Shown in pieces: positions 48,146-60,972 of a DNA stretch of 64,000 nt (positions are counted from its first letter, which is position 1; every line of letters starts with the position of its first letter). The translations under genes were made by a program, and so were the position numbers. The DNA is from Oenanthe sinensis (Eukaryota > Streptophyta > Magnoliopsida > Apiales > Apiaceae): assembly GCA_028671895.1 (NCBI GenBank), contig CM053813.1, positions 43,928,501 to 43,992,500 of the forward strand, read 5' to 3'. The notes under the pieces were generated by a model, which saw only the letters and a program-made list of their open reading frames with translations, was not told where the DNA came from and did not search any database.

Positions 48146-50002
48146 CTAATAAGAACCAAAAAGTTTGCATATAGTCTTATGTTTGCAGATATGAAGGGGG
48201 CACTTGGAAAGCAGATCTTTTGCCTCGGAATATCTACCTTGCTGAAAGAGAGATTGAAACATGAGTTGATAGGCAGAAACAGCTGGATAATCTTTTGAAC
48301 TCAACGCCTTGAAGAAATCCAAGGCATTCTCCACAGTTCCATATTTTGAAATATATTTATTAAAAGGTTTCGCGCAAGGTGGATAATTGTGTTTTTTCAT
48401 GAGCCTTAAAAGGTCCAGGGCTTGTTCGAGTTTCCTTTCTCCTAAAAGTTTGTCGATGATATTTTTATAAGTATCTTGCCAAGGTGTTAGACGAACATTC
48501 TTCACCAAGTCATCCAACAACTTGTATGCTCTAGAAGTTTTGTTCTGGTTAAGGAACCCTTTAACTAGTATGTCCAAGAGATCAGCATTAGCATCAAAGC
48601 CGTTTTCCATCATCTTTTCAAAATAAAACAATGCCTTGTCAACTGCACCAGCTGCACAATGTACTTGTATCAGAATGGTCCAAGTCTTGCGATCAGGAAC
48701 ACATCCATTTGCTTCCATAATATCAATCACCTTACATGCCTCTTCTAGTCTTCCCGCTTTACCAAGTCCATACATCAATTGGCTGTAGGTTATGTTATCA
48801 GGCTCGTATCCTCCTTTTCTCATGGCTTCCATAATCTCCTCTGCTTCCTCAAACCTTCCCACGCTAGCCAGAGACCTATGGATTCCATCATAAATATACT
48901 TCGAGAGGGTATGTCCTGCTGCTTCATACTTCTTCTTAACTCTGAACACCAGCTCCATATCTGGATTACTAGTCGCAGAAATGCTCTGCAGAAGCAAGCT
49001 ACAATCATTTCCTGAGGGTTTATATGGGCCATCCATCATATGTTCATAAAGCTTAACTGCATCTTCTAACATCTCGATCTTCTGAAAGCGCCTTGAAATC
49101 TTCACATACGTATCAATATCAATGTCATGACCCTCACTCTTCATTTCCTTAACAATATTCCAGAACTCACTTATACTGTCTTTTTTCCCAAGAATTTTAG
49201 CAATCGCATTATAAGTCACTTCATTTTGTTTCCAGCCACAACCCTCACTAAACCATTTAAAAACTCTCACCACCTTCAACGGACTCTCTCGAAGTTCCTT
49301 CAACACCCTAAGAAGAAAATTATTCGAAACAGAAATCTTCATATCCAACAACCTTTTCTCAACCTCATCACTCCACTCCGAACCCATAACTACACTAACA
49401 ACCTCCTTTACAACACTATCCGTAGCATTATCCCGAATCATCCTATAATAAAAATGCTTAAAAGCCATAGCTTCATTACTCATCTCAAAACTCTTGAAAA
49501 CCCAAATAACACTCTTATACGTATCATCATCGATAAAAAACCCTTGTTCTTGCATCATTTTCACAGCAATCCAAAACTCTTTCATCGACTTATTATTAGC
49601 CAAAATTTGAAGCAACAAGCTATACAATGCACAACTAGGCTCAAATCCAAATTTATCGACGACCCAGATAAAGAAATTGAAAGCTTTAAATGGGTCTTTA
49701 TCAAGTCTCTTCAAAACAAAAATAACACTACAATGGGTCAATTCAGGTTTTGTATCAAACAGTTGTTGTTCTAACTCTTTTGACCAATCTTGAGATACAA
49801 CAAGCTCTATAATTGGCTCAGGTTTCGATGAAAAGAAGACATTTTTATGGGTAGATATACAAATGGGTGTTGCAAAATGGGGTGAGATTGAAGGAGAAAG
49901 ATGAGTTACCAGATGGGAGAGTGAGTGAGTTGTGATGAACCGAGTCGAGTAGAGCGAGTTGGCGAGTTTAAGTGAGCTGAGAATTCTCCTGGTTCGATTC
50001 AT
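48146..50002 (-). CDS. BIR6: P-class pentatricopeptide repeat protein, BIR6-like
   Basis: This single intronless frame encodes 618 residues, matching the length of Arabidopsis BIR6. The first 40-60 residues are rich in Arg, Ser and Thr and poor in acids (MNRTRRILSSLKLANSLYS), as in a mitochondrial targeting peptide. PPR units of about 35 residues follow; the clearest are YDGIHRSLASVGRFEEAEEI, NITYSQLMYGLGKAGRLEEA and KTWTILIQVHCAAGAVDKAL. Family landmarks include LYEHMMDGPYKPS and YEPDNITYSQL. There is no E or DYW tail, so it is of the splicing or stability type and not an editing factor. BIR6 is needed for splicing of mitochondrial nad7 intron 1. The same role here is inferred from overall likeness. 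It sits between two NAC genes on the same strand. Confidence 0.9.
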   Translation of the reverse strand: MNRTRRILSSLKLANSLYSTRFITTHSLSHLVTHLSPSISPHFATPICISTHKNVFFSSKPEPIIELVVSQDWSKELEQQLFDTKPELTHCSVIFVLKRLDKDPFKAFNFFIWVVDKFGFEPSCALYSLLLQILANNKSMKEFWIAVKMMQEQGFFIDDDTYKSVIWVFKSFEMSNEAMAFKHFYYRMIRDNATDSVVKEVVSVVMGSEWSDEVEKRLLDMKISVSNNFLLRVLKELRESPLKVVRVFKWFSEGCGWKQNEVTYNAIAKILGKKDSISEFWNIVKEMKSEGHDIDIDTYVKISRRFQKIEMLEDAVKLYEHMMDGPYKPSGNDCSLLLQSISATSNPDMELVFRVKKKYEAAGHTLSKYIYDGIHRSLASVGRFEEAEEIMEAMRKGGYEPDNITYSQLMYGLGKAGRLEEACKVIDIMEANGCVPDRKTWTILIQVHCAAGAVDKALFYFEKMMENGFDANADLLDILVKGFLNQNKTSRAYKLLDDLVKNVRLTPWQDTYKNIIDKLLGERKLEQALDLLRLMKKHNYPPCAKPFNKYISKYGTVENALDFFKALSSKDYPAVSAYQLMFQSLFQQGRYSEAKDLLSKCPLHICKHKTICKLFGSY

Positions 50003-52029
50003 TTTATACTTTATTTTTGTTGTAAATTCAAGGGTTTTGTGATGCAGTTTGAGAAATCAAAATGGGGTTATTGGGATTTGTTATCGAACCCTAATTTCAA
50101 CTTTCGCCACGTACCCGCAGACTTTTTTGGCCCGGATTTACTATTTCATAACGGGGTTGCTAAATGCAATCGGAAATTGTTTTATGTGTTAAACAGAAAT
50201 TACTTTTAAAATATTATCTATATTATATTATAATAACAACTTTTCTCCGAGCTAAAGCTACGGTTAAATATAAAGTGTACGTGACAATATATTATACCTA
50301 AAATATAGGTAACTCCGGGCTAGTCAAATAACAATAATAAGGGCGATACATTTGGCATACCGGTCCTCTCCCGCTCAAAGTATATGTTTTTGCTTAGTTT
50401 CTAATTTTATTTATTTATTTATAATATATGAAATAATAATTTAAATTATTTTTTAAATATTTAAAATATGTAAAGCTTTTATAAATTTATATTATAATAT
50501 ATATATATTTTAGTATATTGAATTGTTATAAAAATACTAATATAATATAATATTTTCTTAGTTATATGTTTTATAATATATAAAAGTAATGTTTATTATA
50601 ATATTATCATTAAATATCTTTATATTAATTATATTTTTCTATTTTTACTTGTATTGAATAAAAAATTTATTAATATTTTCTTAATTTATAATATTTTCTT
50701 TTATGTATATATAATTAATTACTTATAAAATATAATTGTTGTAATATAATTATTAGAATTTCAAAATAGTAATCAAAATTATTTTTTAAATATAATTATT
50801 GATTATAACTAATACAATTGAAGTGAATTTCTTATTAATTCAACAAATTTTTAAATAATATCTATTTTATATCACTTTAGCTAACCAATAACCATAGTGT
50901 AAGGTAGCCAAAAGGAACCATTTATCCCGGAAATTTCCCACGTGAAAACAATCCTTCTATGGGGCTGTTTGGCTGCGGCTTATTTCCGGAAATAAGCCAT
51001 TTTTTCCGGAAAAAAGTAAGGATGTGTGTATTTTTTCTGAAAATAAGTAATTTATTTTTTATTTTGAAGTTCATATTTGATTTTAAAATTCTAAAACAAA
51101 TATTTATCTTTAAAAAAAATATGAAAATATGTAAAGAATAAAAATAAAATAAGCTATTTATTTTAAGTTTAAGAAACCCCAAACGACCGCTTTAACAGCA
51201 AATGGTAGATGACAGTGGACCTGCTTGTTTGAATATGCTCGCCAATCGGTCTCAAATTCTCAATGATTTAGAAATAATTTTAAAAAAACATCCGAAAATT
51301 GTTTCCGTCAATATAACGTACCAGTCTTTTGAACTATATAATTGCACCCGTAGCACTGTGGCAGTGTCTCATCGCACACCAGCAGCCCAATTGCTTCTCA
51401 ATTTAATGCTGAATAAATGGAAGTGGTGCAAAAAAAAATTTAACTTTAAAAGTTACTCCTTATTAGATTATAAACCAAGCAATTTCAATATACGGTAAAC
51501 GAAAAAAGATATAAATATGCATACCATGAGATCATTTATTTATGGAGGTTAAAAATATATTATAGTTCCTATATTGCTGGGACTAGGAAAAATTATTTAT
51601 TTATCGAATATTAATAAATAAATAATTAATTAATTATAATCATGTAAAAACCCCATGGATGTCTCCGAAACGGAGATTTATTGAAAGACAAGGTTACAGT
51701 CTTACAGACCCTCCTACACAGTTTGGAATTACATTGAACAAGCTACAGGGTACAGCTACAGAGTACACAAGGAGAGCTCAGTTTCTGATCCTCAATTTCC
51801 TTCATCAGTAATATCGATAAAACCTTCATGAAAAGGGTTCAAGAGCCTACAACTAGAAAGCTAAGATTACAGGGTTTTGACACAGCTACATACCTTGAGA
51901 TATAATAACCCATAGCAGAAGTTAATGTTTTGGAGGTTGGTTGATGATGCAGGATAGAAAGACGATGAGATTGGCATAGTCATCTCACTTGTCAGCACAT
52001 TATCCACAGCGTTTTGTCTGTGAACATGG
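50003..52029. other. AT-rich spacer between PPR and NAC genes
   Basis: The left end should hold the PPR promoter. From 50390 to 50880 the DNA is almost pure A and T. A dispersed MITE-like unit lies at 50961-51187. From about 51650 to 52029 the composition rises and probably represents the 3' UTR of the next NAC gene. No other gene is seen. Confidence 0.55.
50961..51187. repeat. Dispersed MITE-like unit, copy 2
   Basis: Most of this unit is the near-exact reverse complement of 13635-13822. The shared core includes TTAAAATTCTAAAACAAATA, and both end in a CCCCAAACG(A/G)CC motif. The left end (GGCTGTTTGGCTGCGGCTTA) differs and has its own small palindrome around TTTCCGGAAATAAG. It is non-coding. 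Confidence 0.65.
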
Positions 52030-55000
52030 CTACTTACTTTGGGCGGCCCTCTTCAGATCTTCGTTATCTTTTCTCAAAACTTCAATATGGGATTGAAGGA
52101 TGTTAATCATGGCTTGGGCCCTCATCACTTCAATCTTCAATGTCTCCCTCTCCATGGAAACACTAAGGATCTCGTTTTCTAGATTACTGATAAATTTTAG
52201 GTAACCGGGAGGCACAGATTTTTCAAGGTTGTCAGCATCAAATGTAGGTGGGTTGACTGGTTGAGGAGTTGTCTCATTTCCAACAGTTTCCAACAACGGG
52301 AACTCCATGAGGGCTAAACTCATTGGTCCAGCTGTTGGCTCTTGGCTTGTTGTAGTAGAATCTTCTGAACCATTTTGATGGCTAGAGTTCGGGTCACTTT
52401 GCTTTGCCCTTTTAGGTTCGAACAAATTGACTGGTTCTGGATCCGCTTCATCATTCATTTGGTGATCCTCTGTCCGTTCCCTCTTGCACACAAATGGAAT
52501 CGTCTGATAATCGATTAAAGATTCACTTGGGGGAGGAGCCTTATTTTCATCCTGTATCTGTGAGCCCATGGTAAAACACAACAAGTGATATATTTCCTCG
52601 TTCAGACTGGCAAATGAAGACCAGGATACATACATGAAATGTTGTCATGTGATAAGCAGAATGCAAATCTAGTAATGTAGCATGTGACTACCCAGAAAAA
52701 TATTGTAGTATACAGAGTGTGACGAGTAAATGAGATAAACACATTATCACCACAACGTACCACATTTAACACAGCAAATCAAATTACAATGTTGAACTAG
52801 TAAATTGACTAAACCAAATTTTCTGCTTTTGGAAGTAAATGAAATTTTCCGGTGGAGAGCTAAAGTTACCATAATCATGTTATTTTTCAAGTCAGCCCAG
52901 AAGAATTAACCTTTACATAATGATAATAAAGATAAATACTATGACCTCTAGCAAAAGTCCTCGAGTCCTTGACACATCACCAGTAATCGCAAAATCGAAT
53001 AACAAGAATATGCTATACACTGAAAACGTTAAAATAGATGAAGTTGTAAAAGTATTAAAAATTAAGATGAAAATATACCATATGGGTTTGCCTAGATATA
53101 TACTGAAAACATTCAAATAGAGGATGCAACACATTTAAGAACATGTCTTTTAATGTCAGACAGAGATGAGAGAACCAACAAAACACAGCCCTTTGTATGA
53201 AAAAGAGCAATCAGAAGTAGACATATAACCAACTTTTAAGTTGCTTGATGGGCTTATGAATGAAATTGTAGCTTCGTTATAAATGCATGCTAATAAACAG
53301 GGGATGTCGCCAACATGGGGGCAAACAACAAGCAGGCAGTTTAAGACAGGTGGAAATGCCAAACGGGGAAACAACTAACTGAAGAACTAGTCGAATCGAG
53401 CTCATATCTTATTAGCATGCATGACGCTGAATTTCCTCCCCTTACAAGGCATGTACAAATTACAATAGAGAATGACTTCTGCCAATGCCACGTGTGTCTC
53501 AATCTTTCGTGACTTATGCTACAAATCTATGGAAAGTGTAAATAATTGCTTAGGGCTGTAAAATGCATGCCTTTTATACTTGTGAGAGTGACATTAATTT
53601 GGGGGGAAGACACGGACAATATAGACGTGCATGTAAAAACCAAGCACCTCGTGAAAATACTAGTGGTAGAACAAGGAGTAGAATACGCCTGATTAAAGAA
53701 CCACAGAAACTAATGTCGATAATTGCCAACTCCCGTGCAGCAAGCAAGAGCATTGTACTAAAAGTGTCTTGTTAACACATATATACACTTGCATAGGTTT
53801 ACCTATATTGGTCTATACAACAGGGTAAAGAAATAACCTGCTCAATATCATTTCCCCCAGCCCTTCCTTCAGAAACATTAGCCACATCTTCCTCAGCCTC
53901 TCCCCCAGGAACAAAAAGTGCTGCATCGTCTTCCCATTCCTCCTCAATGAATGGAGCATACCGATCCCCGTTTGGTGGTCCTAAGCCACTTTTTTGAAAA
54001 ATTCTGCAGAGCACAAATGCATCCTTTTTCCTCCCAAACAAGGATCATAATTTTCTGTTAGCCTAAGTGTTACAGACTTGCAGAACAACATTCAACTAGT
54101 ACTTTTTAAAATGTAAATTAGAACAACAGGCACCTGTGCTACTCCTGCTTGCTGTAGTTCAATGTCGACAAGTCGATATTCATGCATTACCCAGTTGGTT
54201 CGCTGGCCATCTGGAGCTCGCCCACTGTGAAAGACTAACGTTTTCTTCATCCCAATAGTCTCACCCTTGTGCCGTACACACCTATCCTTCCCAGTTGCCT
54301 TCCAGTACCCCTGGCCAGTGGCACGATTCAATCGAGACCCATTACCATACTTCCTGTCAACGGGGCTGAAAAAGTACCATTCCATATCTCTGCTATTGAG
54401 CGAAGAATGACCTAAAATCCATAAATCAAGAACTTTGTCAAGTGACATAAAAGACTATATACAAATTTTAGATAAACACAGTTAAACACACAAATAACAA
54501 AAGCAAGCATATTAACAGTGCATTACACCCTTCTTTATTTTCTCCTACAATTGTTTTGCATTCCAACATAAAAATCCAATCTTTACCACTTTTCCGAAAT
54601 CTCATTTGCAAATTCATCACAATTACAGATTAACAAGGTTCCCACAAACTGATAAACAAAAACAAAACTTAACATCAAAGTAAGTTAAACAACCACATAA
54701 ATGAAAATTAAGCAATCAATTATATTACATACATGTTATACAACTCGAATCAAAGAAAGAGGTACAAACGTGAAATAAATTTACAGTAGAGACACTGAAA
54801 CACATCCAAAGAAATGAAAACAACAAAAAAAGACTACAAATTAAACTCATCAAAACAAAAAAGGGGCTAACTTGAAACACAAGTATACAATCTAAACATC
54901 TATACACACATATATACATACATCTATATGCAAATATAGATACAAGTTGATAAATCTACCTGCAAGCTCCCAAGGCTCAGATTTATAAACATCAATTTCA

Positions 55001-55164
55001 GTAACAGCTTGAAATCGAAAAGGCTTCCCACAAGCTTTTCTCCTTAAATAATACCTCACAAGCTCTTCATCTGTTGGATGGAACCTAAACCCAGGTGCCA
55101 GTGACTTATTCACCGGCGCCGGAGCCACAATCGCCGCCGGCACCGTCACAGAGTCTCGATCCAT
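52030..55164 (-). CDS. NAC transcription factor with C-terminal coiled coil (ANAC050/ANAC052 type)
   Basis: Four exons on the minus strand (55164-54960, 54411-54134, 54023-53838, 52557-52030) join in phase to 398 residues. The NAC domain reads LAPGFRFHPTDEELVRYYLRR, SRDMEWYFFSPVDRKYGNGSR, GYWKATGKDRC and FHSGRAPDGQRTNWVMHEYRL, then VLCRIFQKSGLGPPNGDRYAPF. Exon 4 adds a low-complexity region and a final heptad-like helix (SMERETLKIEVMRAQAMINI, then LRKDNEDLK) but no membrane segment. This tail matches the ANAC050/052 group, which partners the H3K4 demethylase JMJ14 in gene silencing and flowering control. That function is inferred. The start at 55164 (MDRDSV) matches the short family N-terminus; the frame is open nine codons further upstream. 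Exon 2 is 278 bp, as in the other NAC gene, with the same phases. Intron 3 is 1.28 kb. Confidence 0.92.
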
Positions 55165-55672
55165 GACCAAAAATTTCAGAAAAATAAGCAAAGCCCAGAT
55201 GAAAATGGAGAAAATCTTGAAGTGGGGTGGTGTTAAATCAGAGAAATAACATCATGGGGTGGATTAAAAAGGAAGAAATTGAGATGGGTGGGGGTTGATT
55301 TGGAAGCTTGCTTGACACGGAAATCGATGAGAATCGGTGCTATCCCCTTGGAGGAATTTTAGATTTTATTATATACAACACATATGTGTGTGTATATTGT
55401 TGATTTTTCAATGGGGTGGATGAGTCAGTGTGTATGTATATCTATAATATCTAGTCTAGTATATATGGGGTGCATTTAATAGAAATGGGGTTGGGGATTA
55501 CTTGCCTTCAAAGTTGAGATACAGACATGTACGTATATTATATGCATACATTTGTTTTTTACTTACTTTTTGATAATGTAAATCTTGAATATATTTATTT
55601 CGATGAATACAATTTATAATTCAATGGGATTCTTTCATACATTTTATTATCCATTTATCTCGTATATATATA

Positions 55673-55931
55673 CTCCCTCTGTTCCTTAAAACGTTTCCTG
55701 TTTTGACTGGACACGTTTGACAACGCACATTTTTGATTGTTAATATCTTTAATTTCGTATTAGTATTAAATATAAAAACTCCACTGTATTAAAGTATTCA
55801 CAAATACGAATCAAACAAGATCACTCATAACTATATTTTGTCTTCTAAATTATGCGTAAATTAGTAGTCAATCAATTACAATGAATAGTGTCAAAAGTCA
55901 AACTCAGAATTGTTTTTAGGAACGGAGGGAG
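55673..55931. repeat. Stowaway MITE, well preserved
   Basis: TA flanks both sides. The left end CTCCCTCTGTTCCTTAAAA and the right end TTTTTAGGAACGGAGGGAG are near-perfect inverted repeats. It is 259 bp, AT-rich and non-coding. This is the best preserved of the five Stowaway-like copies in the window. Confidence 0.88.
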
Positions 55932-58900
55932 TATAATTTAAATAAAAAAGTTTAATAAATATTTATTTGGATGTCTGGATTGATAAATAATTTATAACTT
56001 ATAAAAAACATTGAAAACGAGAAAGCGATTCTAAATATTAAACGTAAAATAGTATTTCTTCCAAGAATCTTTTAAGAGTAGCAAGATTCTCTAAATGTCA
56101 TATCGTGTGCGAAAAATTTAATGTTCATAAAATTGATTATTTTCTTATCTTTATAATTGCAATTTTCAATTGAATAAAAATCAGATTTAGAAGTTATCTA
56201 TTGGATAAAATTTTAAAAAATTACTTTTAACATGAAGTTGATAAAAAAAATTCAAACTCTAGCTTCAAAATATAATTTATTTTAATAATTACTATTAATA
56301 AATAAGTTATCAGTTATTAAAAAGTATAATTTAATAGGTAGTAACTTTTTAATAAATATAAACTCCTATTAATTATTTTCTAAATTTATATAATTTTATA
56401 TTTATTACACCAATACTCACTTTAACCACCCGCTTACACACACTAGGGGAATAAATGTGATGCTCGTAGTCGTGTATCTATCAAACACCTGACATAAAAA
56501 TGTTTCATGAGTTCAAGTTTTTTCAAATTCAACTTTTAATTTGGTCGCCGTGATTGATCTTCGAATATTAATAAGAGAAGATCATTTATTGTAGTATGAG
56601 AGTATATTTATAAATTGAGTTCCGCACATGATTGTTAATGGATAACACAGCAAGTTGGTGCGATAATTGCTACATAAAAGCAGAAAATTTGGACTATAAA
56701 CTACTGACGGCTCATTATATTTACTAAAAAATTAAGTATAATCTTTTATAAAATAATGACCTTTGTATGTATATATATCCAAAAAAGTATTGTAATAATA
56801 ATATAATAAAATGAGAAAGAAAGAGACATAAATTTGTATCGCAAGTAACCTCTGTCCCGCTTCCTTTCTTGATCAACCAGTCAACCAACCACTCTTAGCA
56901 ATCCACACATTTCGACCTTATCAACTTATTTCTTCATAAACCTCTCAAGCAAACCTTGTTAAAGCAAAAATTTATATTTTTTATATATATATATAATATA
57001 TTATTATTACAAAATTAATTTTTTTATCGGTCAAAGCTTCGCGCTATATAAAAATAATTAAACTAAAAATATAAAAAATTGATAAAATGTTAAAATTATG
57101 GATATGTTTGTCATGCCCAAAAAATCTATGAATGATGATAAATTAGACCAGGTTTTGTTACTTATTAAACACCGGTTAGACTCGGAATGTAAATGACCTG
57201 AATCAAGCCCAATTTCAGATTGTTTATATTTAATTTATTTAAAAAATTTCAATTAAAACTCAATTTTTTATTAAATTAAATATTTTATTTGAATTTGACT
57301 CATTTTTTTACTATGTGAATATATAAAATATATTCACACGTATAAAATTAAAACTATTAAAATATAAAAAAGTATAATATTGAATAAATCAATATATAAT
57401 TATAATACATATATATTTTAAATATTTAAAAGGGAGATTTAAGCAAGTAGATTATAACTCTTATAAAGGTCTATTTAACTAAATATATCAAAAAGAAAAT
57501 CTTACATATATATATATAACATCTATTTATACTATTATATAATAAATAAACAAGATTTTATCCAAAATTTTGACTACCCCGATTTTTGATTATTAGATGA
57601 ATCATGATTGTCAATTTTTTTCTAAATATATAATAACCGTTAAATCTTTTAGAATTTTAATTAATCATAAAAAGAATATAAATCGTCGGATATTATCTTT
57701 AAATATATTTATTAATATTATATTATATCAAAATTATAATTTAAATTTTATATTATAATAATTCTATACAATATAAATTTTATCAATATCTTATTAATGT
57801 TAACTTATATTTAAATTATAGACTAAATTTAATATTCTAATAAGCTTATTACAATTTGTGCTTAATACAATTTACTAATATTTTTCAATTTTATAAACAC
57901 TTAAACTCTTTAATTTATTTAAAATTAAAATTTATGAATATTATAATATTGTTATTCATTTATTTATATTAACTTTTATTAAAATTTTATATAAAATTCT
58001 ATTAAATAAAAATATTATTTTATTTAAAATATATTTTAAAAAAATACATGCATAGCAAGGGTTATAATAAGTCAGTATATAATAATAAGTGTAATGTGGT
58101 TAAGTAGAAAACATTATTTTTATGCTCAAGTTACACATATTAATGCAGAATTGCAAAGTAATTACAAAATAACCTGAGAACAGAAAAGGTTGCTATCATT
58201 TTTTGGTTGAATTGAATTAAGGGCCCAGAAATGTTGGTCACTGAATCCATTCAATTTGGTGATATTTGATACTTAGATTTTTTGACAAATTTTTTAAAGA
58301 GTTTTGAATACATAGTTATAATTATTATTTTTAATTTTTTTTTTTGAATAAAAGTTTTAGTTTAATATTTTTATTCAAAAAAGAAATTAAAAACAATAAA
58401 TTTAACTATGTAATGAAAGCTATGTTAAAAAATAAAGTCAAACGTCAAATAAAATCAAATCGAGAGAGTATCAAACAAGGTGCAAGAATGAAGAAATGGC
58501 TTTAACGCATCTGAAAGTAGTAGATTAATTACTTGTCTTCCAAGAAACTACAAACTTGCTAACTCCTCAACTTCATGATTGTCGATCTGGCCAAGGTACA
58601 TACTGCATGCAGACAACTACATTTCATAATAAAATTGCAAAACAATAATTTATGATGATTCTGGAAAAAATATTGAGACCTCAAATAAAATGATAAATCT
58701 TACGTTTTCCTAGATCTGTGTTACTACCTTGTCTCGTGCATCATAATAAATTAGAAAACGAGACACAGGTCTAAATAGAAAATTGAAATATTAGCATAGG
58801 CTCGTAATTTTGATAATTTTAGAATTTAATTACCCCAATAATAAAACAATTAAATGAAATAAAATATTGACAACGTGTTTTCTAAGAATGTTTTTTGATA

Positions 58901-58957
58901 TACAATATTTTATCGAGGATCTAGACCAACCTAACCCAAAAAATCTCAAAATAATTA

Positions 58958-59239
58958 CTCCCTTCATCCCATAATATATGTTACTTTTGTAAAAAAAATT
59001 GTTCGAAAATACTTGTCACCCTCTCTTTTTAAAACAATTTTTTAAAGACTTTTGTAAAAATTATCCTTGTATTACTAATTTCAACATTTGACTAATTTAA
59101 AAATATAAAGTACTCATCATTAATTAATACAATTATTAAGGGTAAATAAGGAAACAAAATATTTACCTACCTTTTGTTAAGATACGTAATTTTTACAAAA
59201 ATGACGTTTATTATAGGTTTGTTTATAGCACGGAGGAAG
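58958..59239. repeat. Stowaway-like MITE, diverged
   Basis: TA precedes CTCCCTTCATCCCATAAT at the left, and the right end reads AGCACGGAGGAAG. Inner blocks also pair, TTACTTTTGTAAAA with TTTTTACAAAAATGACG. It is about 280 bp and more diverged than the copy at 55673. Confidence 0.6.
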
Positions 59240-60972
59240 TCGTAAAATTGGGAATCCAACCCACGCACAAAGCCGGAATAAACTAAATTGGGCCCACAGA
59301 GAAATTGCCAGCCTAAAAAAATGGCTCCTATCCAATATCCATGCATTGGCAAGCAATTTTTTTCCTTGGCTAGATCATTAACAATTAATTTTAGTTTTTC
59401 TTATAGTTCATTTTTTTAGGGGGAAAAAAAGCAATATCAATTTTTTTGAAGTAATTTAATTCTTCACAATATCATTTTTTTATAAGTCTCATTTTTTTTA
59501 AATATACACATATTTTATTTTTGACAAAATAAGAACCTTTCACTTCTTAGTAGGAGAGCGATAATGATATCGTTAAGAGTAAAAGCACTTTGGTAAAGAA
59601 TATAATTATAGATATAAATGAATTATTAAATTAGAGAAATAAAACAAAATTTTATACTGAAATGCAACACCGTTAAAAAAAACCCTCAATTTGAAATATA
59701 AGTTATGGAGGTGAATGTACTTTAATATTACTTTACCTGTATCTAAATCAAATGATTTTTTGGTAAAATATTAATTGTTTTGATAGATAAATTATTAATT
59801 ATTATTATTACGATACGATACATAATGAGATGCATGCTTCGCCGAGCAACTCCAAGGGTAATAGGTTAAATGGTTGGCTAAATGTTGAAATTTAAAATTT
59901 TAACGAAGGGGTGTAGTGTGTACTCCAATGATTGTCTATATTTATTGTTAAGAGTTTGCATGGTTGAAGTGCTATGTTTTTTACATATTGTCTATTGACA
60001 TATAGACGCCACGTAGACTAATTTAGATAAAGGTTTTGTACCTTGAAGATGCTCTTACTCAAGAAAAGGTGTAGGCTAGTGCAATTCCAGTTTCTTACCA
60101 AAAAAAATTAAAAAGGATTCTAAGAAAAATTATTATTATTGTTATTATTATTTAATAACGGTAACATCATTATCTGGATAACTCAAAATTTTCAAAATCC
60201 TAAATAAGTGGATACATAGCAACTGAAAGAGAAAGTTTGATTGTTTGTATCACCTAAAAGTAGGCATAGAAAAAGGTGCGACAATTGTAGACAAAAAGAG
60301 AAGAAGAATTACTATCAGAACGAAACATTGGATTCAATAGAGACGCAGCATTGACATTAGGGTGAAGTAAATGTGGTTTTAAACTTGAAACCATTTCAAT
60401 ATTTATAGTGATTTTTACCACATTACGGTTTTGATTTTGAATTTTCTTTTGGAGTTCGATTATTGGACGAAGACGAGAAAAAATCACGAGTTAAGGTTTT
60501 GGGAGAGTTAGCCGTCTAATAAGAAAAGGAAGGAGTCACAAATTGTGCTATAGATTACTTTGAGACGCTCCATGCAAGTTTCTTGAACAGTGGTTATTGA
60601 GGACAAAAGAGAAACTTGACCATAAAGTATATTGTTGTTATATTGGCTGTTGTATAAGCTTATGGTGTTTGTACTTTGGGGATGTAGCTGCATTGGTTGC
60701 TAATCACTGTGATCTTGTTGTAGTGTTCACAAGTTACAAAAGACCAAGGGTTAGGTGGCACTAAATTGCCAGCCCGGCCAGTTTGGTTACAAAAACAAGA
60801 GGATCAGCAAGAGAAGTAGAAGAATATATATATGTATATATTCTAACTTCATTATGTCTTCAAGTATATGTCTTTTATCTTAACTGAAGTTTTCAATTCT
60901 TTCTAACTTTAAATGAAGGCTTTACAATATTAGATACTTGTACTTCTCTTGTGCCCTTCTTTGACCCTTGAA

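Larger units (their letters stand above)
55165..60972. other. Gene-poor AT-rich spacer
   Basis: This is about 5.8 kb without a supportable gene. The left end should hold the promoter of the NAC gene; a short uninterrupted leader runs to about 55330. Two Stowaway-like elements are present (55673 and 58958). The section 56900-58200 is almost pure A and T. The last 500 bases before 60973 should hold the promoter of the SKU5-like gene. Confidence 0.6.

Noticed and set aside
49127..49774. Open frame of 215 codons on the plus strand
   Set aside because: It lies wholly antisense to the clear PPR gene and its product is low-complexity (Leu, His, Asn and Thr-rich). It is a shadow of the PPR codon pattern.
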